From Castellaniella denitrificans (GTDB lineage: Bacteria > Pseudomonadota > Gammaproteobacteria > Burkholderiales > Burkholderiaceae_B), in NCBI RefSeq assembly GCF_042653765.1, contig NZ_JBHSEZ010000028.1, positions 1 through 64,000 on the forward strand: DNA of 64,000 nucleotides, read 5' to 3'. How positions within the stretch are numbered: the stretch's first letter is position 1; each line of letters opens with the position of its first letter. The notes under the pieces are model-generated. The model saw only the letters and a program-made list of their open reading frames with translations, ran no database searches and was not told where the DNA came from. This document shows positions 32,997 through 41,453 of this stretch, in pieces. The position numbers were made by a program, and so were the translations under genes.

Positions 32997-35992
32997 ACCA
33001 GCCCTGCCGTCTGCCCCAGGGGGGGCGAGTGCGCCGCGGCGTCCCGGTGAATTTCACCTTCAATGGCAAGGCCTACGCGGGCTTCGAGGGCGACACCCTG
33101 GCCTCGGCGCTGCTCGCCAACGGCGTGCACTTCGTGGCGCGCAGCTTCAAGTACCACCGCCCGCGCGGCATCCTGACCGCCGGCGTCGAGGAGCCGAACG
33201 CCATCGTGCAGCTGGAAAGCGGCCCCTACACCGTGCCCAACGCGCGCGCCACCGAGGTCGAGCTCTACGAAGGCCTGCGCGCCACCAGCGTGAACGCCAA
33301 GCCCGACATCGAGCACGACCGCATGGCCGTCATGCAGCGGTTCGCGCGCTTCATTCCGGCCGGCTTCTACTACAAGACCTTCATGTGGCCGCGCAGCTGG
33401 TGGGGCAAGTACGAGGAACGCATCCGCGACGCCGCCGGCCTGGGCTCGGTGCCCGAGACGCCGGACCCCGACCGCTACGAGAAGCGCTACGCCCATTGCG
33501 ACGTGCTGGTCGTGGGCGCCGGGCCGGCGGGCCTGGCCGCGGCCTGCGCGGCCGCGCGCAGCGGCGCGCGCGTCATGCTGGTGGACGACCGCGGCGAGGC
33601 CGGCGGCAGCCTGCTGTGGACCGAGGAGATCATCGACGGCAAGCCGGCGGCCGAATGGGTGGCCGAGCGCGTGGCCGAGCTGTCCGCGCTGCCGGACGCG
33701 CGGGTGCTGATGCGCACGACCGCCTTCGGCTACCAGGACCACAACCTGGTCACCGCCTGCGAGCGGCTGCACGACCACCTGCCGATCCGGCAGCGCGCCG
33801 GCACGCGCGAGCGCGTCTGGAAGATCCGCGCGCGCCACGTCGTGCTGGCCACCGGCGCCCACGAGCGTCCGCTGGTTTTCGGCAACAACGACATCCCTGG
33901 CATCATGCTGGCCGGCGCCGTGTCCGCCTACATCCATCGGTTCGGCGTGCTGCCCGGCCGCCGCGCCGTGGTGTTCACCAACAACGACAGCGCCTACCAG
34001 TGTGCGATCGACCTCAAGCGCCAGGGCGCCGAGGTCACCATCGTCGATCCGCGCGTCATGAGCGAGGGCACCCTGCCGGGCGAGGCGGTCCGGCTGGGGA
34101 TCCCCGTGATCCACCAGGCCGTGGTCGCCGAGGCGCGCGGCGGCAAGCACGTCTCCGGAGTGCGGCTGCGCGGCCTGGGTGCGCGCCTGCCCGACGGCGC
34201 GGACACGCTCGCCTGCGATCTGCTGGCGATGTCCGGCGGCTGGAATCCGGTGGTCCACCTGTACGCGCAATCGCGCGGCAAGCCGCGCTGGTGCGACGGG
34301 CGGGCGTGCTTCGTGCCCGGCGAACCGGCCCAGCCGCAAGGCAGCGCCGGCGCGGCCAACGGTGATTTCGGCCTGCAGGAGGCGCTGGACGGCGGCGTGC
34401 GGGCCGGCCTGGAGGCGGTCGCCGGGCTCGCCTCGGCCCGCCGGGTCGACGCGCCGGCCTGGACGGCCCGTCCCGTCGAGACTTCGCCCCTGATGCCCCT
34501 GTGGTCGGTCGGCAAGGGCACGCAGGCCAGCCGCGGCCCCAAGCAGTTCATCGACTACCAGAACGACGTCTCGGTGTCCGACATCCTGCTCGCGGTGCGC
34601 GAAGGCTACCATTCGGTGGAGCACGTCAAGCGCTACACGGCGATGGGCTTCGGCACCGACCAGGGCAAGCTGGGCAACATCAACGGCATGGCGGTGCTGG
34701 CCGAGGCGCTCAAGCAGAGCATCCCCGAGACCGGCACGACCACCTTCCGTCCCAACTACACGCCGGTGAGTTTCGGCGCCATCGCCGGGCGCGAGCTGGG
34801 CGATTGCTTCGATCCGATCCGCAAGACCTGCCTGCACGACTGGAACGTGGAGCACGGCGCGGTGTTCGAGGACGTGGGCAACTGGAAGCGCGCCCACTAC
34901 TATCCGAAGCCGGGCGAGGACATGCACGCCGCCGTGCGGCGCGAATGCCTGGCCGTGCGCAACGCCGTCGGCATCCTGGACTACAGCACGCTGGGCAAGA
35001 TCGACGTGCGCGGCCCGGACGCGGTGGAATTCCTCAACCGCCTGTACATCAATTCCTGGACCAAGCTGCAGCCCGGCCGCTGCCGCTACGGTCTGCTGCT
35101 CGACGAGAACGGGATGGTGATGGACGACGGCGTCAGCATCCGGCTGGCCGAGGACCATTTCCTGCTCACCACCACCACTAGCGGCGCCGCGCGCATCATG
35201 AGCTGGATGGAGCGCTGGCTGCAGACGGAATGGCCCGACCTGCGGGTCTACCTGACCTCGGTGACCGACCAGTACGCCGTTGCCACCGTGGCCGGACCGC
35301 AGGCGCGCAAGGTGCTGAGTGCCGTGTGCGACGGCATCGATTTCGGCAACGAGGCCTTCCCCTTCATGAGCTTCAGGGAAGGCACCATCGACGGCGTGTT
35401 CGCCCGCGTGCTGCGGGTCAGTTTCTCCGGCGAACTGTCGTATGAAATCTACACGCCGGCCAACATGGGCCGCCATGTCGTCGAGCGGCTGATGCGGGCC
35501 GGCGAGCCCTATGGCATCACGCCCTACGGCACCGAGACCATGCACGTGCTGCGCGGCGAGAAGGGCTACATCATCGTCGGGCAGGACACCGACGGTTCCG
35601 TCACGCCCATGGACCTGGGCATGGGCGGAATGGTCGCCAAGAACAAGGACTGCCTGGGCAAGCGTTCGCTCATGCGCAGCCATACGAACGGCGCCGGACG
35701 CAAGCAGTTCGTCGGCCTGCTGGCCGACGACCCGGCCTGCGTCCTGCCCGAAGGCGGCCAGATCCTGCAAGGGCCCACCCAGGCCGCCATCGCCCCCATG
35801 TTCGGCCACGTGACGTCCAGCTACATGAGCCCGGTCCTGGGCCGCTCGATCGCCCTGGCCCTGCTGAAGGATGGCCAGGAGCGGATGGGCCAGTCAGTCA
35901 CCGTCGCCACCGCCGACGGCCGGTTCATGCCGGCGCGCGTCTGCAGTCCCGTGTTCTATGATCCCGAAGGAGCCCGTCAGAATGTCGAGTGA
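32993..35992 (+). CDS. soxA: Sarcosine oxidase alpha subunit
   Basis: The 999-residue subunit has an N-terminal ferredoxin-like region without Fe-S cysteines (SFKYHRPRGILTAG), an NAD/FAD-binding Rossmann domain (DVLVVGAGPAGLAAACAAAR at about 168-190) and a C-terminal GcvT-like folate domain from about residue 590. In the complex it carries NAD and the THF site, so methylene-THF is formed from the sarcosine methyl group. Full-length and intact. It overlaps soxD by 4 bases and soxG by 11. Confidence 0.96.
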   Translation: MNQPCRLPQGGRVRRGVPVNFTFNGKAYAGFEGDTLASALLANGVHFVARSFKYHRPRGILTAGVEEPNAIVQLESGPYTVPNARATEVELYEGLRATSVNAKPDIEHDRMAVMQRFARFIPAGFYYKTFMWPRSWWGKYEERIRDAAGLGSVPETPDPDRYEKRYAHCDVLVVGAGPAGLAAACAAARSGARVMLVDDRGEAGGSLLWTEEIIDGKPAAEWVAERVAELSALPDARVLMRTTAFGYQDHNLVTACERLHDHLPIRQRAGTRERVWKIRARHVVLATGAHERPLVFGNNDIPGIMLAGAVSAYIHRFGVLPGRRAVVFTNNDSAYQCAIDLKRQGAEVTIVDPRVMSEGTLPGEAVRLGIPVIHQAVVAEARGGKHVSGVRLRGLGARLPDGADTLACDLLAMSGGWNPVVHLYAQSRGKPRWCDGRACFVPGEPAQPQGSAGAANGDFGLQEALDGGVRAGLEAVAGLASARRVDAPAWTARPVETSPLMPLWSVGKGTQASRGPKQFIDYQNDVSVSDILLAVREGYHSVEHVKRYTAMGFGTDQGKLGNINGMAVLAEALKQSIPETGTTTFRPNYTPVSFGAIAGRELGDCFDPIRKTCLHDWNVEHGAVFEDVGNWKRAHYYPKPGEDMHAAVRRECLAVRNAVGILDYSTLGKIDVRGPDAVEFLNRLYINSWTKLQPGRCRYGLLLDENGMVMDDGVSIRLAEDHFLLTTTTSGAARIMSWMERWLQTEWPDLRVYLTSVTDQYAVATVAGPQARKVLSAVCDGIDFGNEAFPFMSFREGTIDGVFARVLRVSFSGELSYEIYTPANMGRHVVERLMRAGEPYGITPYGTETMHVLRGEKGYIIVGQDTDGSVTPMDLGMGGMVAKNKDCLGKRSLMRSHTNGAGRKQFVGLLADDPACVLPEGGQILQGPTQAAIAPMFGHVTSSYMSPVLGRSIALALLKDGQERMGQSVTVATADGRFMPARVCSPVFYDPEGARQNVE

Positions 35993-36575
35993 AATCAAAC
36001 AGCAGACCCCGCTGGCGAGCCTGCAGGCCGATTATGGCCAGCCGCTGCGGCACCGCACCTCGGGGCGGGTCCTCCTGAGCGAACTGCCCCTGGTCGGCCT
36101 GGCGAACCTGCGCGTCGATCCGGGCTCCGGGGCGATCCTGGACGCCTTGCGCGCCGGCCTGGGGCTGGAATTGCCGGTCGCGCCCAACACCGTGGCGCAG
36201 GGCCGGGACGCGATGGCGTTGTGGCTGGCTCCCGACGAATGGCTGCTGCGGGCGTCGTCCGATGGTCCGGCCGATCTGGCCGCGCACGTGGAGGCCGCCC
36301 TGGCGGGCCACTGGTTCGCCGTCACCGACCAGACCAGCGGCTATTCCGTGGTGCGGCTGCACGGACCCGGGACGCGCGACGTGCTGAACGCGGGATGCCC
36401 GCTGGACCTGCACCCTGGCGTCCTCACGCTCGGCCAGTGCGCCCAGTCCCATTTCTTCAAGGCGAGCGTGCTGCTGCGCCCCCTGGACGAGAAAGGGGAT
36501 GGCTGGGAGCTGATCGTGCGGCGCAGTTTCGCCGATTACACCGTGCGCATGCTGCTCGATGCCATGCGGGAGTGA
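35982..36575 (+). CDS. soxG: Sarcosine oxidase gamma subunit
   Basis: The 197-residue protein is of the SoxG/GcvT-C-like family. Typical blocks are LWLAPDEWLLRA, VTDQTSGYSVVRLHGPGTRDVL and RRSFADYTVRMLLDA. It completes the heterotetramer. The ATG at 35982 lies inside the soxA 3' end, so translation is coupled. A hairpin (36653-36675) follows before the convergent HicB gene. Confidence 0.94.
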   Translation: MSSEIKQQTPLASLQADYGQPLRHRTSGRVLLSELPLVGLANLRVDPGSGAILDALRAGLGLELPVAPNTVAQGRDAMALWLAPDEWLLRASSDGPADLAAHVEAALAGHWFAVTDQTSGYSVVRLHGPGTRDVLNAGCPLDLHPGVLTLGQCAQSHFFKASVLLRPLDEKGDGWELIVRRSFADYTVRMLLDAMRE

Positions 36576-36652
36576 ATCCTGGCCTCCGGGGAGTCTCTCG
36601 CGGGCGCTCTGTCGTCCGGTGAACCCGGCCGGTGGCATGAGTCCCCGGCCGG

Positions 36653-36675
36653 GCACCGCGCCCGTCGGGCGGTGC
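36653..36675. terminator. Hairpin between soxG and the HicB-like gene
   Basis: GCACCGC and its complement GCGGTGC flank a 9-base loop, two bases before the convergent HicB-like stop codon. It likely ends both transcripts; no T-tract is visible. Confidence 0.5.
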
Positions 36676-36677
36676 GG

Positions 36678-37070
36678 CTAGTGGAGGAGGGCCAGATGAG
36701 CGATGTAGCCGCTGCGGCTCTCGCCAGCGGCGCGCGCGCGGTCGTCGAGCCGTTTCAGGATGCGCCGGGGCAGCGTGATGTTCACCCGTTCCGTCGTATC
36801 GTCCATCAGCGCGGGATCGACCTCGACGATGGCCCATATCCACCCTTCGTAGACCTTCAGTTTTTGCAGATCGGTGATGCGGGACGGTTGCGGAATCGGC
36901 TCGTTGTGTTCGATGGAGTCCTCGATCCACAAGGCAATGGCTTCCCTGGCGTTTTCGACAGCTTCGTCGATCCCCTCGTCTGCTGCGGAAAAGCACCCGG
37001 GCAGATCGGGCACGACCACGCTCCAGGCCGTGGTTTCGTTGCCCGGTTCGATTGCGATGGGGTATTTCAT
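36678..37070 (-). CDS. HicB-family antitoxin-like protein, no HicA partner visible
   Basis: The 130-residue protein has a HicB-type partial RNase-H-like N-terminal domain (YPIAIEPGNETTAWSVVVPDLPGCFSAADEG, with the GCFSxAD block) and a C-terminal ribbon-helix-helix (ERVNITLPRRILKRLDDRARAAGESRSGYIAHLA). In complete modules HicA is a small RNA-targeting toxin encoded next to it. Here the upstream 59 bases to nrdG are too short for HicA and nothing downstream fits. The ATG at 37070 is preferred over 37076 because AAGGAG is 8 bases away. It may be a relic or a stand-alone DNA-binding protein. Confidence 0.82.
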   Translation of the reverse strand: MKYPIAIEPGNETTAWSVVVPDLPGCFSAADEGIDEAVENAREAIALWIEDSIEHNEPIPQPSRITDLQKLKVYEGWIWAIVEVDPALMDDTTERVNITLPRRILKRLDDRARAAGESRSGYIAHLALLH

Positions 37071-37129
37071 GCGCATGTCTCCTTACTTGAGGCCTGGACA
37101 GATCGGACAAGTCCCCAGAGCTGGAAATG

Positions 37130-37903
37130 TCACGCGTCGCGCCGAAGCTCGAATGAATCGAACAGCGCCGCCAACGTATCGGCGACCGCCGCGCCCGGCC
37201 AGTCCCGCAGGGATTGGCCGCGGGCGTTCAGGGCCTCGTCCGCGCAGCCCCGCGGGCGGAACACCTGCACCGCGTAGCGCCGCACCCCCATGTCCGCCAG
37301 CCGCCGGCCCAGCGCCAGCAGGCCGTCGGGGTCGATCAGGTCGGGATGGGCGGTGGTGCGGCATTCGAAATCCGCGCCGCCGTCGAGCAGCGCTCGCAGG
37401 CTGGCCAGGGCGGGCGCGCCGCTGCCGGCCACCCGGGTGACGCGGGCGTAGTCGTCGAAATCCGCCTTGATGTCCAGGCCGACCCAGTCCACGTCCGGCA
37501 GCACCTGCGCCAGGCGGCGCGGATGGGTGCCGCCGGTGTGCAGGCCGATCTTGTAGCCCAGCGCCCGCGCCTGGGAGATGGCCGCGCCCAGGCCCGGGTC
37601 CATGGTGGGTTCGCCGCCGCTGAAGACCACGCCGTCGATCAATCCCACCCGCCGTTGCAGGAAGGCCATGATGTCGTCCCAGTCCAGCGGACTGCCGGCC
37701 GTGCGCGGCTGCAGGTGCGGATTGTGGCAGTAGCCGCAGCGCCAGGGGCAGCCCTGCACGAAGACGACGGCCGCCAGCAGGCCGGGGTAGTCCGTGGCGG
37801 TGAAGGGGACGAGCCCGCCGGCCTTCAGGCGGGGAGCGGGGGCGTGTCCGGCCCGGATGCGGACCGGGGCGGCGGGCTGCTGGGGGAGAAGCTCGGTGTG
37901 CAT
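37130..37903 (-). CDS. nrdG: Anaerobic ribonucleoside-triphosphate reductase activating enzyme
   Basis: The 257-residue radical-SAM activase has its Fe-S motif as GCPWRCGYCHN (C52, C56, C59), followed by the VVFSGGEPTMDPGL block. It generates the glycyl radical on the class III ribonucleotide reductase. It is the third gene of nrdD, the small glycyl-radical gene, then nrdG. The N-terminal 30 residues are longer than in short NrdG proteins, which is usual for this betaproteobacterial type. Confidence 0.94.
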   Translation of the reverse strand: MHTELLPQQPAAPVRIRAGHAPAPRLKAGGLVPFTATDYPGLLAAVVFVQGCPWRCGYCHNPHLQPRTAGSPLDWDDIMAFLQRRVGLIDGVVFSGGEPTMDPGLGAAISQARALGYKIGLHTGGTHPRRLAQVLPDVDWVGLDIKADFDDYARVTRVAGSGAPALASLRALLDGGADFECRTTAHPDLIDPDGLLALGRRLADMGVRRYAVQVFRPRGCADEALNARGQSLRDWPGAAVADTLAALFDSFELRRDA

Positions 37904-37945
37904 GTCGGGCGGGGCGCCCCCGGGCGGGGGCGCCGCGTGCCTGCG

Positions 37946-38128
37946 TCAGGCGGCCTGCCGGACGGGCGCCTGGCCGGCGTGGCGTTCGACGAAGAAGCGG
38001 CGTTCGTGGAATTCGCCCTTCTTGCCGATGTTGAAGGACGACATGGGGCGGTGGTAGCCCATGACGCGGGTCCAGATTTCGCAGGGCTGGCGTTCGGCGT
38101 CGTTCAGGGTGACGGGGGTCTGGTTCAT
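37946..38128 (-). CDS. Stand-alone glycyl-radical domain of class III ribonucleotide reductase
   Basis: This 60-residue protein holds the sequence CEIWTRVMGYHRP followed by SSFNIGKKGEFHERRFF, which is the C-terminal glycyl-radical segment of NrdD proteins (usually T-R-x-x-G-Y); the radical residue would be G24. The neighbouring NrdD ends after its zinc-binding CPHCDDELIARK region and lacks this part. The gene has its own AGGAG site seven bases before the ATG and begins 52 bases after the nrdD stop, so it is a separate gene, not a frameshift artefact of one base. It must act in trans with NrdD. Confidence 0.85.
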   Translation of the reverse strand: MNQTPVTLNDAERQPCEIWTRVMGYHRPMSSFNIGKKGEFHERRFFVERHAGQAPVRQAA

Positions 38129-38180
38129 GGAGTGCTCCTGTTGAGAGTGGGTGGAAAAAGGGCAATCGGCGCGCTGCGGA

Positions 38181-39965
38181 TCAGGCCGCCGCTTCGTGCG
38201 GGGCCGCGTCCGGCAGGGACGCCGCCTGCCGCTTGCGGGCGATCAGTTCGTCGTCGCAGTGCGGGCAGAAATCGTGCCGGCCCGGCAGGTAGCCGTGCCT
38301 GGGGCAGATGGAAAACGTCGGCGTGACCGTGATGTAGGGCAGCGAGAAGCGGCCCAGCGTGCGGCGCACCAGCTCGCGGCAGGCGTCGGCCGAGGACAGC
38401 GGTTCGGTCATGTACAGGTGCAGCACGGTGCCGCCGGTGTACTTGCGCTGCAGTTCGTCCTGGCGTTCCAGGGCCTCGAAGGGGTCGTCGGTGAAGCCGA
38501 CCGGCAATTGCGACGAGTTGGTGTAGTAGGGCATGTCGTCCGTGCCGGCCTGCAGGATGTCGGGCCAGCGGGCGCGGTCTTCCTTGGCGAAGCGGTAGGT
38601 CGTGCCCTCGGCGGGTGTGGCTTCCAGGTTGTACATGTGGCCGGTGGCCTCCTGGAACTCGACCATGCGGGCGCGCACGTGGTCCAGCAGGCGCACGGCG
38701 AAGGCGTGGCCCCAGGGGCTCGTCAGGTCGTGCTCGTCCGCGGTGAAGTTGCGGATCATTTCGTTGATGCCGTTGACCCCCAGCGTGGAGAAGTGGTTGC
38801 GCAGGGTCCCCAGGTAGCGGCGCGTGTAGGGGAACAGGCCGTCGTCCATGTGCTGCTGGATGACGCGGCGCTTGATTTCCAGGCTGTCGCGGCCCAGTTC
38901 GAGCAGTTCGTCGAGCCGCGCGAACAGGCCCGCCTCGTCGCCCCGGTACAGGTAGCCCAGGCGCGCGCAGTTGATGGTGACCACTCCCAGGGAGCCGGTC
39001 TGCTCGGCCGAGCCGAACAGGCCGTTGCCGCGCTTGAGCAGTTCGCGCAGGTCCAGCTGCAGGCGGCAGCACATGGACCGGATCATGTTCGGCTTGAGCT
39101 CGGAATTGATGAAGTTCTGGAAGTAGGGCAGGCCGTACTTCGCCGTCATTTCGAACAGCAGTTCCGAATTCGGGCTGTGCCAGTCGAAGTCGGGGGTGAT
39201 GTTGTAGGTCGGGATGGGGAAGGTGAAGGCCCGCCCGCGCGCGTCGCCGGCCATCATGACCTCGATGTAGGCGCGGTTGATCATGTCCATCTCGGCCTGC
39301 AGCTCGCCGTAGGTGAAGGGCATTTCCTCGCCGCCGATCAGCGGCACCTGGTCGCGCAGGTCCTCGGGGCAGACCCAATCGAAGGTCAGGTTGGTGAAGG
39401 GGGTCTGCGTGCCCCAGCGCGAGGGCACGTTCAGGTTGTAGATCAGTTCCTGGATGCTCTGGCGCACTTCGGCGTAGGACATGGCGTCCTTGCGGATGAA
39501 GGGGGCCATGTAGGTGTCGAAGGAGCTGAAGGCCTGGGCGCCGGCCCATTCGTTCTGCAGCGTGCCCAGGAAGTTGACGATCTGGCCGACCGCGCTGGAC
39601 ATGTGGCGCGGGGCGATGGCCTCGACCTTGCCGGGGACGCCGTTGAGCCCTTCGTTGAGCAGCGTGCGCAGCGACCAGCCGGCGCAGTAGCCCGACAGCA
39701 TGTCCAGGTCGTGGATGTGCAGGTCGGCCTGGCGGTGCGCCTGGCCGATGGCTTCGGGGTAGACGTGGCTGAGCCAGTAGTTGGCGATCATCTTGCCCGA
39801 GGTGTTCAGGATCAGGCCGCCCAGCGAGTAGCCCTGGTTGGCGTTGGCGTTGACGCGCCAGTCCTGCTGCCGCAGGTATTCGTCGATGGAACGGATCACG
39901 TCCACGTGCGGGACGGGGCGGTCGGCCTGCGTCTCGGCCGTGCGCTGGAGTGCGGATGGAGTCAT
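38181..39965 (-). CDS. nrdD: Anaerobic ribonucleoside-triphosphate reductase, large part without glycyl-radical tail
   Basis: The 594-residue class III reductase makes deoxynucleoside triphosphates without oxygen. The ten-stranded barrel core is present, with the active-site strand VVTINCARLGYLYRG (thiyl Cys in TINC) and substrate-binding blocks (RSMCCRLQLDL, SSQLPVGFTDDPFEALERQDELQRKYTGGT). A zinc motif CPRHGYLPGRHDFCPHC lies near the end. The usual C-terminal glycyl-radical loop is missing and is encoded by the next gene. The ATG at 39965 follows AGAGGAACACAGG; an in-frame ATG at 40010 lies inside an NrdR box and is less likely. Tandem NrdR boxes and an FNR box precede it. Confidence 0.93.
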   Translation of the reverse strand: MTPSALQRTAETQADRPVPHVDVIRSIDEYLRQQDWRVNANANQGYSLGGLILNTSGKMIANYWLSHVYPEAIGQAHRQADLHIHDLDMLSGYCAGWSLRTLLNEGLNGVPGKVEAIAPRHMSSAVGQIVNFLGTLQNEWAGAQAFSSFDTYMAPFIRKDAMSYAEVRQSIQELIYNLNVPSRWGTQTPFTNLTFDWVCPEDLRDQVPLIGGEEMPFTYGELQAEMDMINRAYIEVMMAGDARGRAFTFPIPTYNITPDFDWHSPNSELLFEMTAKYGLPYFQNFINSELKPNMIRSMCCRLQLDLRELLKRGNGLFGSAEQTGSLGVVTINCARLGYLYRGDEAGLFARLDELLELGRDSLEIKRRVIQQHMDDGLFPYTRRYLGTLRNHFSTLGVNGINEMIRNFTADEHDLTSPWGHAFAVRLLDHVRARMVEFQEATGHMYNLEATPAEGTTYRFAKEDRARWPDILQAGTDDMPYYTNSSQLPVGFTDDPFEALERQDELQRKYTGGTVLHLYMTEPLSSADACRELVRRTLGRFSLPYITVTPTFSICPRHGYLPGRHDFCPHCDDELIARKRQAASLPDAAPHEAAA

Positions 39966-39973
39966 CCTGTGTT

Positions 39974-39989
39974 CCTCTATATATTGTGT
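39974..39989. promoter_or_regulatory. NrdR box 1 upstream of nrdD
   Basis: CCTCTATATATTGTGT (plus strand) matches the NrdR consensus ACAC-W-A-TATAT-W-GTGT well in its right half. It is paired with box 2, starting exactly 31 bases further on, the three-turn spacing known for tandem NrdR boxes. It overlaps the leader just before the nrdD start. Confidence 0.7.
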
Positions 39990-40004
39990 ATTCGTGAATG
40001 GTAA

Positions 40005-40020
40005 ACACAATATATAGTGT
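40005..40020. promoter_or_regulatory. NrdR box 2 upstream of nrdD
   Basis: ACACAATATATAGTGT is a near-perfect NrdR box (palindromic ACAC...GTGT around TATAT). NrdR is the ATP/dATP-sensing repressor of ribonucleotide reductase operons in most bacteria. With box 1 it forms the usual pair across the promoter. Confidence 0.78.
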
Positions 40021-40053
40021 CATCAAGGATTTCTTGGGCTTTTTTGGATAGCC

Positions 40054-40067
40054 TTGATGAGGGTCAA
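40054..40067. promoter_or_regulatory. FNR/DNR-type box upstream of nrdD
   Basis: TTGATGAGGGTCAA fits TTGAT-N4-ATCAA with one mismatch (GTCAA). It lies 89 bases before the nrdD start, upstream of both NrdR boxes, and would allow anaerobic activation of the class III reductase. It is the third such box in the window. Confidence 0.62.
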
Positions 40068-40209
40068 GAACGGGTGCCGGGCGAAGATTGCCGGAGGCCG
40101 CGGGCGGGCAAGATCCTGACACACATGAACCATCTTCGCGCCTGTTCGCCGGCCGGCAAACCCGCTATCGTGGGACCCATTCGTATGGATTCCATGGAGA
40201 GACGGAAAC

Positions 40210-40896
40210 ATGATGCGCTGGATCGGATGGCTGCTGGCGGCCTGGGGCTGGATCGTCCCGGCCGGTGTCCTGGCGGCGGGCGTGGCGACCGTGCAGGCGG
40301 GCGACCGGACGCTGACGGTGTCCTTCGACGGACCGGACGCGCGGGTCGATGTCGGCGGCATCGGGCAGGGCTACCTGCTGATGCGCGATGGCAAGCTGTA
40401 TTCCGTCATGCGGGCCGGAGGCCGGCCGCTGGTCATGGACGGGGGCGCCATGGCGCGGTTGCTGGGCGGCGGCTCCCTCCAGGCGGCCCCCGACATGATC
40501 CTCTCGCTGACCCGGATCGAGCCGACCGGCGCCCGCGAGACGGTGGCCGGCCGCGCGGGCGCCGTCTACGCCGTGTCCTACCGGGACGAGCAAGGGCGCG
40601 AGCGCGCCGGGCAGGGAGTCCTGGGCAAGCAGCCCGAAGTGCGGGAACTGACGCGCGCCCTGGGCCGGATGGCCGTCCTGCTGCAGGCCGCCGCCGGGCA
40701 GCCGGCGGACGGCGCGCGGCAGGTGCTGGACACGCTGGAAGAAAAGGGCCTGGGCCTGCTGGCCTATGAAAAGCAGTTCCGCGTGGAGCGGCTGGCGGCC
40801 ACGCCGCCCGCGCCGGGGAGCCTGGACCTGCCGGCGCCGCCGACGCAGCTGCCGCCGGAACTGGGCCAGCTGCTGCAGGGGCTGGGCCGGCGGTGA
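40210..40896 (+). CDS. Secreted protein of unknown function
   Basis: The 228-residue protein has an N-terminal signal peptide (MMRWIGWLLAAWGWIVPAG, probable cleavage near residue 22-23). The mature part has a beta-rich start (VQAGDRTLTVSFDGPDARVD, then LLMRDGKLYSV) that recalls secreted DUF4412-like proteins, but the family was not recognised with confidence. The C-terminus is Pro/Leu-rich. GGAGAGACGGAAAC precedes the ATG; the second Met (40213) is equally possible. A long inverted repeat follows its stop. Confidence 0.75.
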   Translation: MMRWIGWLLAAWGWIVPAGVLAAGVATVQAGDRTLTVSFDGPDARVDVGGIGQGYLLMRDGKLYSVMRAGGRPLVMDGGAMARLLGGGSLQAAPDMILSLTRIEPTGARETVAGRAGAVYAVSYRDEQGRERAGQGVLGKQPEVRELTRALGRMAVLLQAAAGQPADGARQVLDTLEEKGLGLLAYEKQFRVERLAATPPAPGSLDLPAPPTQLPPELGQLLQGLGRR

Positions 40897-40915
40897 GCGG
40901 GCTTCCGGAACGGAA

Positions 40916-40970
40916 AAAGCCACCCCGGTGAACAGGTCCCCGGAAGCGGGGCGGTCGCAGGGGTGGCTTT
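40916..40970 (+). terminator. Long inverted repeat after the secreted-protein gene
   Basis: AAAGCCACCCC (40916-40926) pairs with GGGGTGGCTTT (40960-40970). The loop contains a smaller GC hairpin (TCCCCGGAAGCGGGG). The arm ends in TTT, so it looks like a bidirectional terminator between this gene and the convergent DUF2249 gene. Confidence 0.6.
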
Positions 40971-41028
40971 CCTGCCGTCGCTTGGCGGACTCGCCGCGGG
41001 CGGCCGCGCCCGGAGGCGCCCGGCGCGC

Positions 41029-41289
41029 TCAGGGCACGATGTGGAAATCGATGACGATCTCGCCGGGGTTGCGGGCCAGGTATTCGAACTGGATGTTTTC
41101 GCCGAAGTGGTTCTTCAGCTGCTGCAGCAGCGGCAGGGGATCGTGGTCGTTGCAGAAGCGCATGGTTTCCCCCGGCTGCAGCGCCGACAGCGCGCCGAAG
41201 ATGGCCGCGTGGCGGAAGCGCTTGGCAATGCCGCGCGCATCGAGGGGGTAGGTGTTTTCTGCGAACATGGGGATAGCGTCGGAAGCCAC
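41029..41289 (-). CDS. DUF2249-domain protein (second copy)
   Basis: The 86-residue protein has the block PLDARGIAKRFRHAAIFGALSALQPGETMRFCNDHDPLPLLQQL and the ending EIVIDFHIVP, typical of the DUF2249 (TusA-like) fold. It differs clearly from the copy at 14635. A good -10 element (TATAAT on the minus strand, 41326-41331) lies about 37 bases upstream of the ATG at 41289. Function unknown; relatives occur near denitrification and haem genes. Confidence 0.8.
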   Translation of the reverse strand: MASDAIPMFAENTYPLDARGIAKRFRHAAIFGALSALQPGETMRFCNDHDPLPLLQQLKNHFGENIQFEYLARNPGEIVIDFHIVP

Positions 41290-41453
41290 GGTGCGTCATT
41301 CCTGGAGAGGTGGATCGAGCTTCCGATTATAGGAACGCCCCCGGGAAAAACCGGCGGGAACCCTATGCCCAGCAAGGTTGTCGGCATGGCGGGCGAAGGG
41401 AATCGAGGCTTTCCGGCATCGCCGTGGGCGCCGTGCCCCGCTGCGGATCCTGC

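Noticed and set aside
37077..37129. Possible HicA remnant between nrdG and the HicB-like gene
   Set aside because: The short translated stretch ends in FPALGTCPICPGLK and shows no convincing HicA pattern; too short to call.
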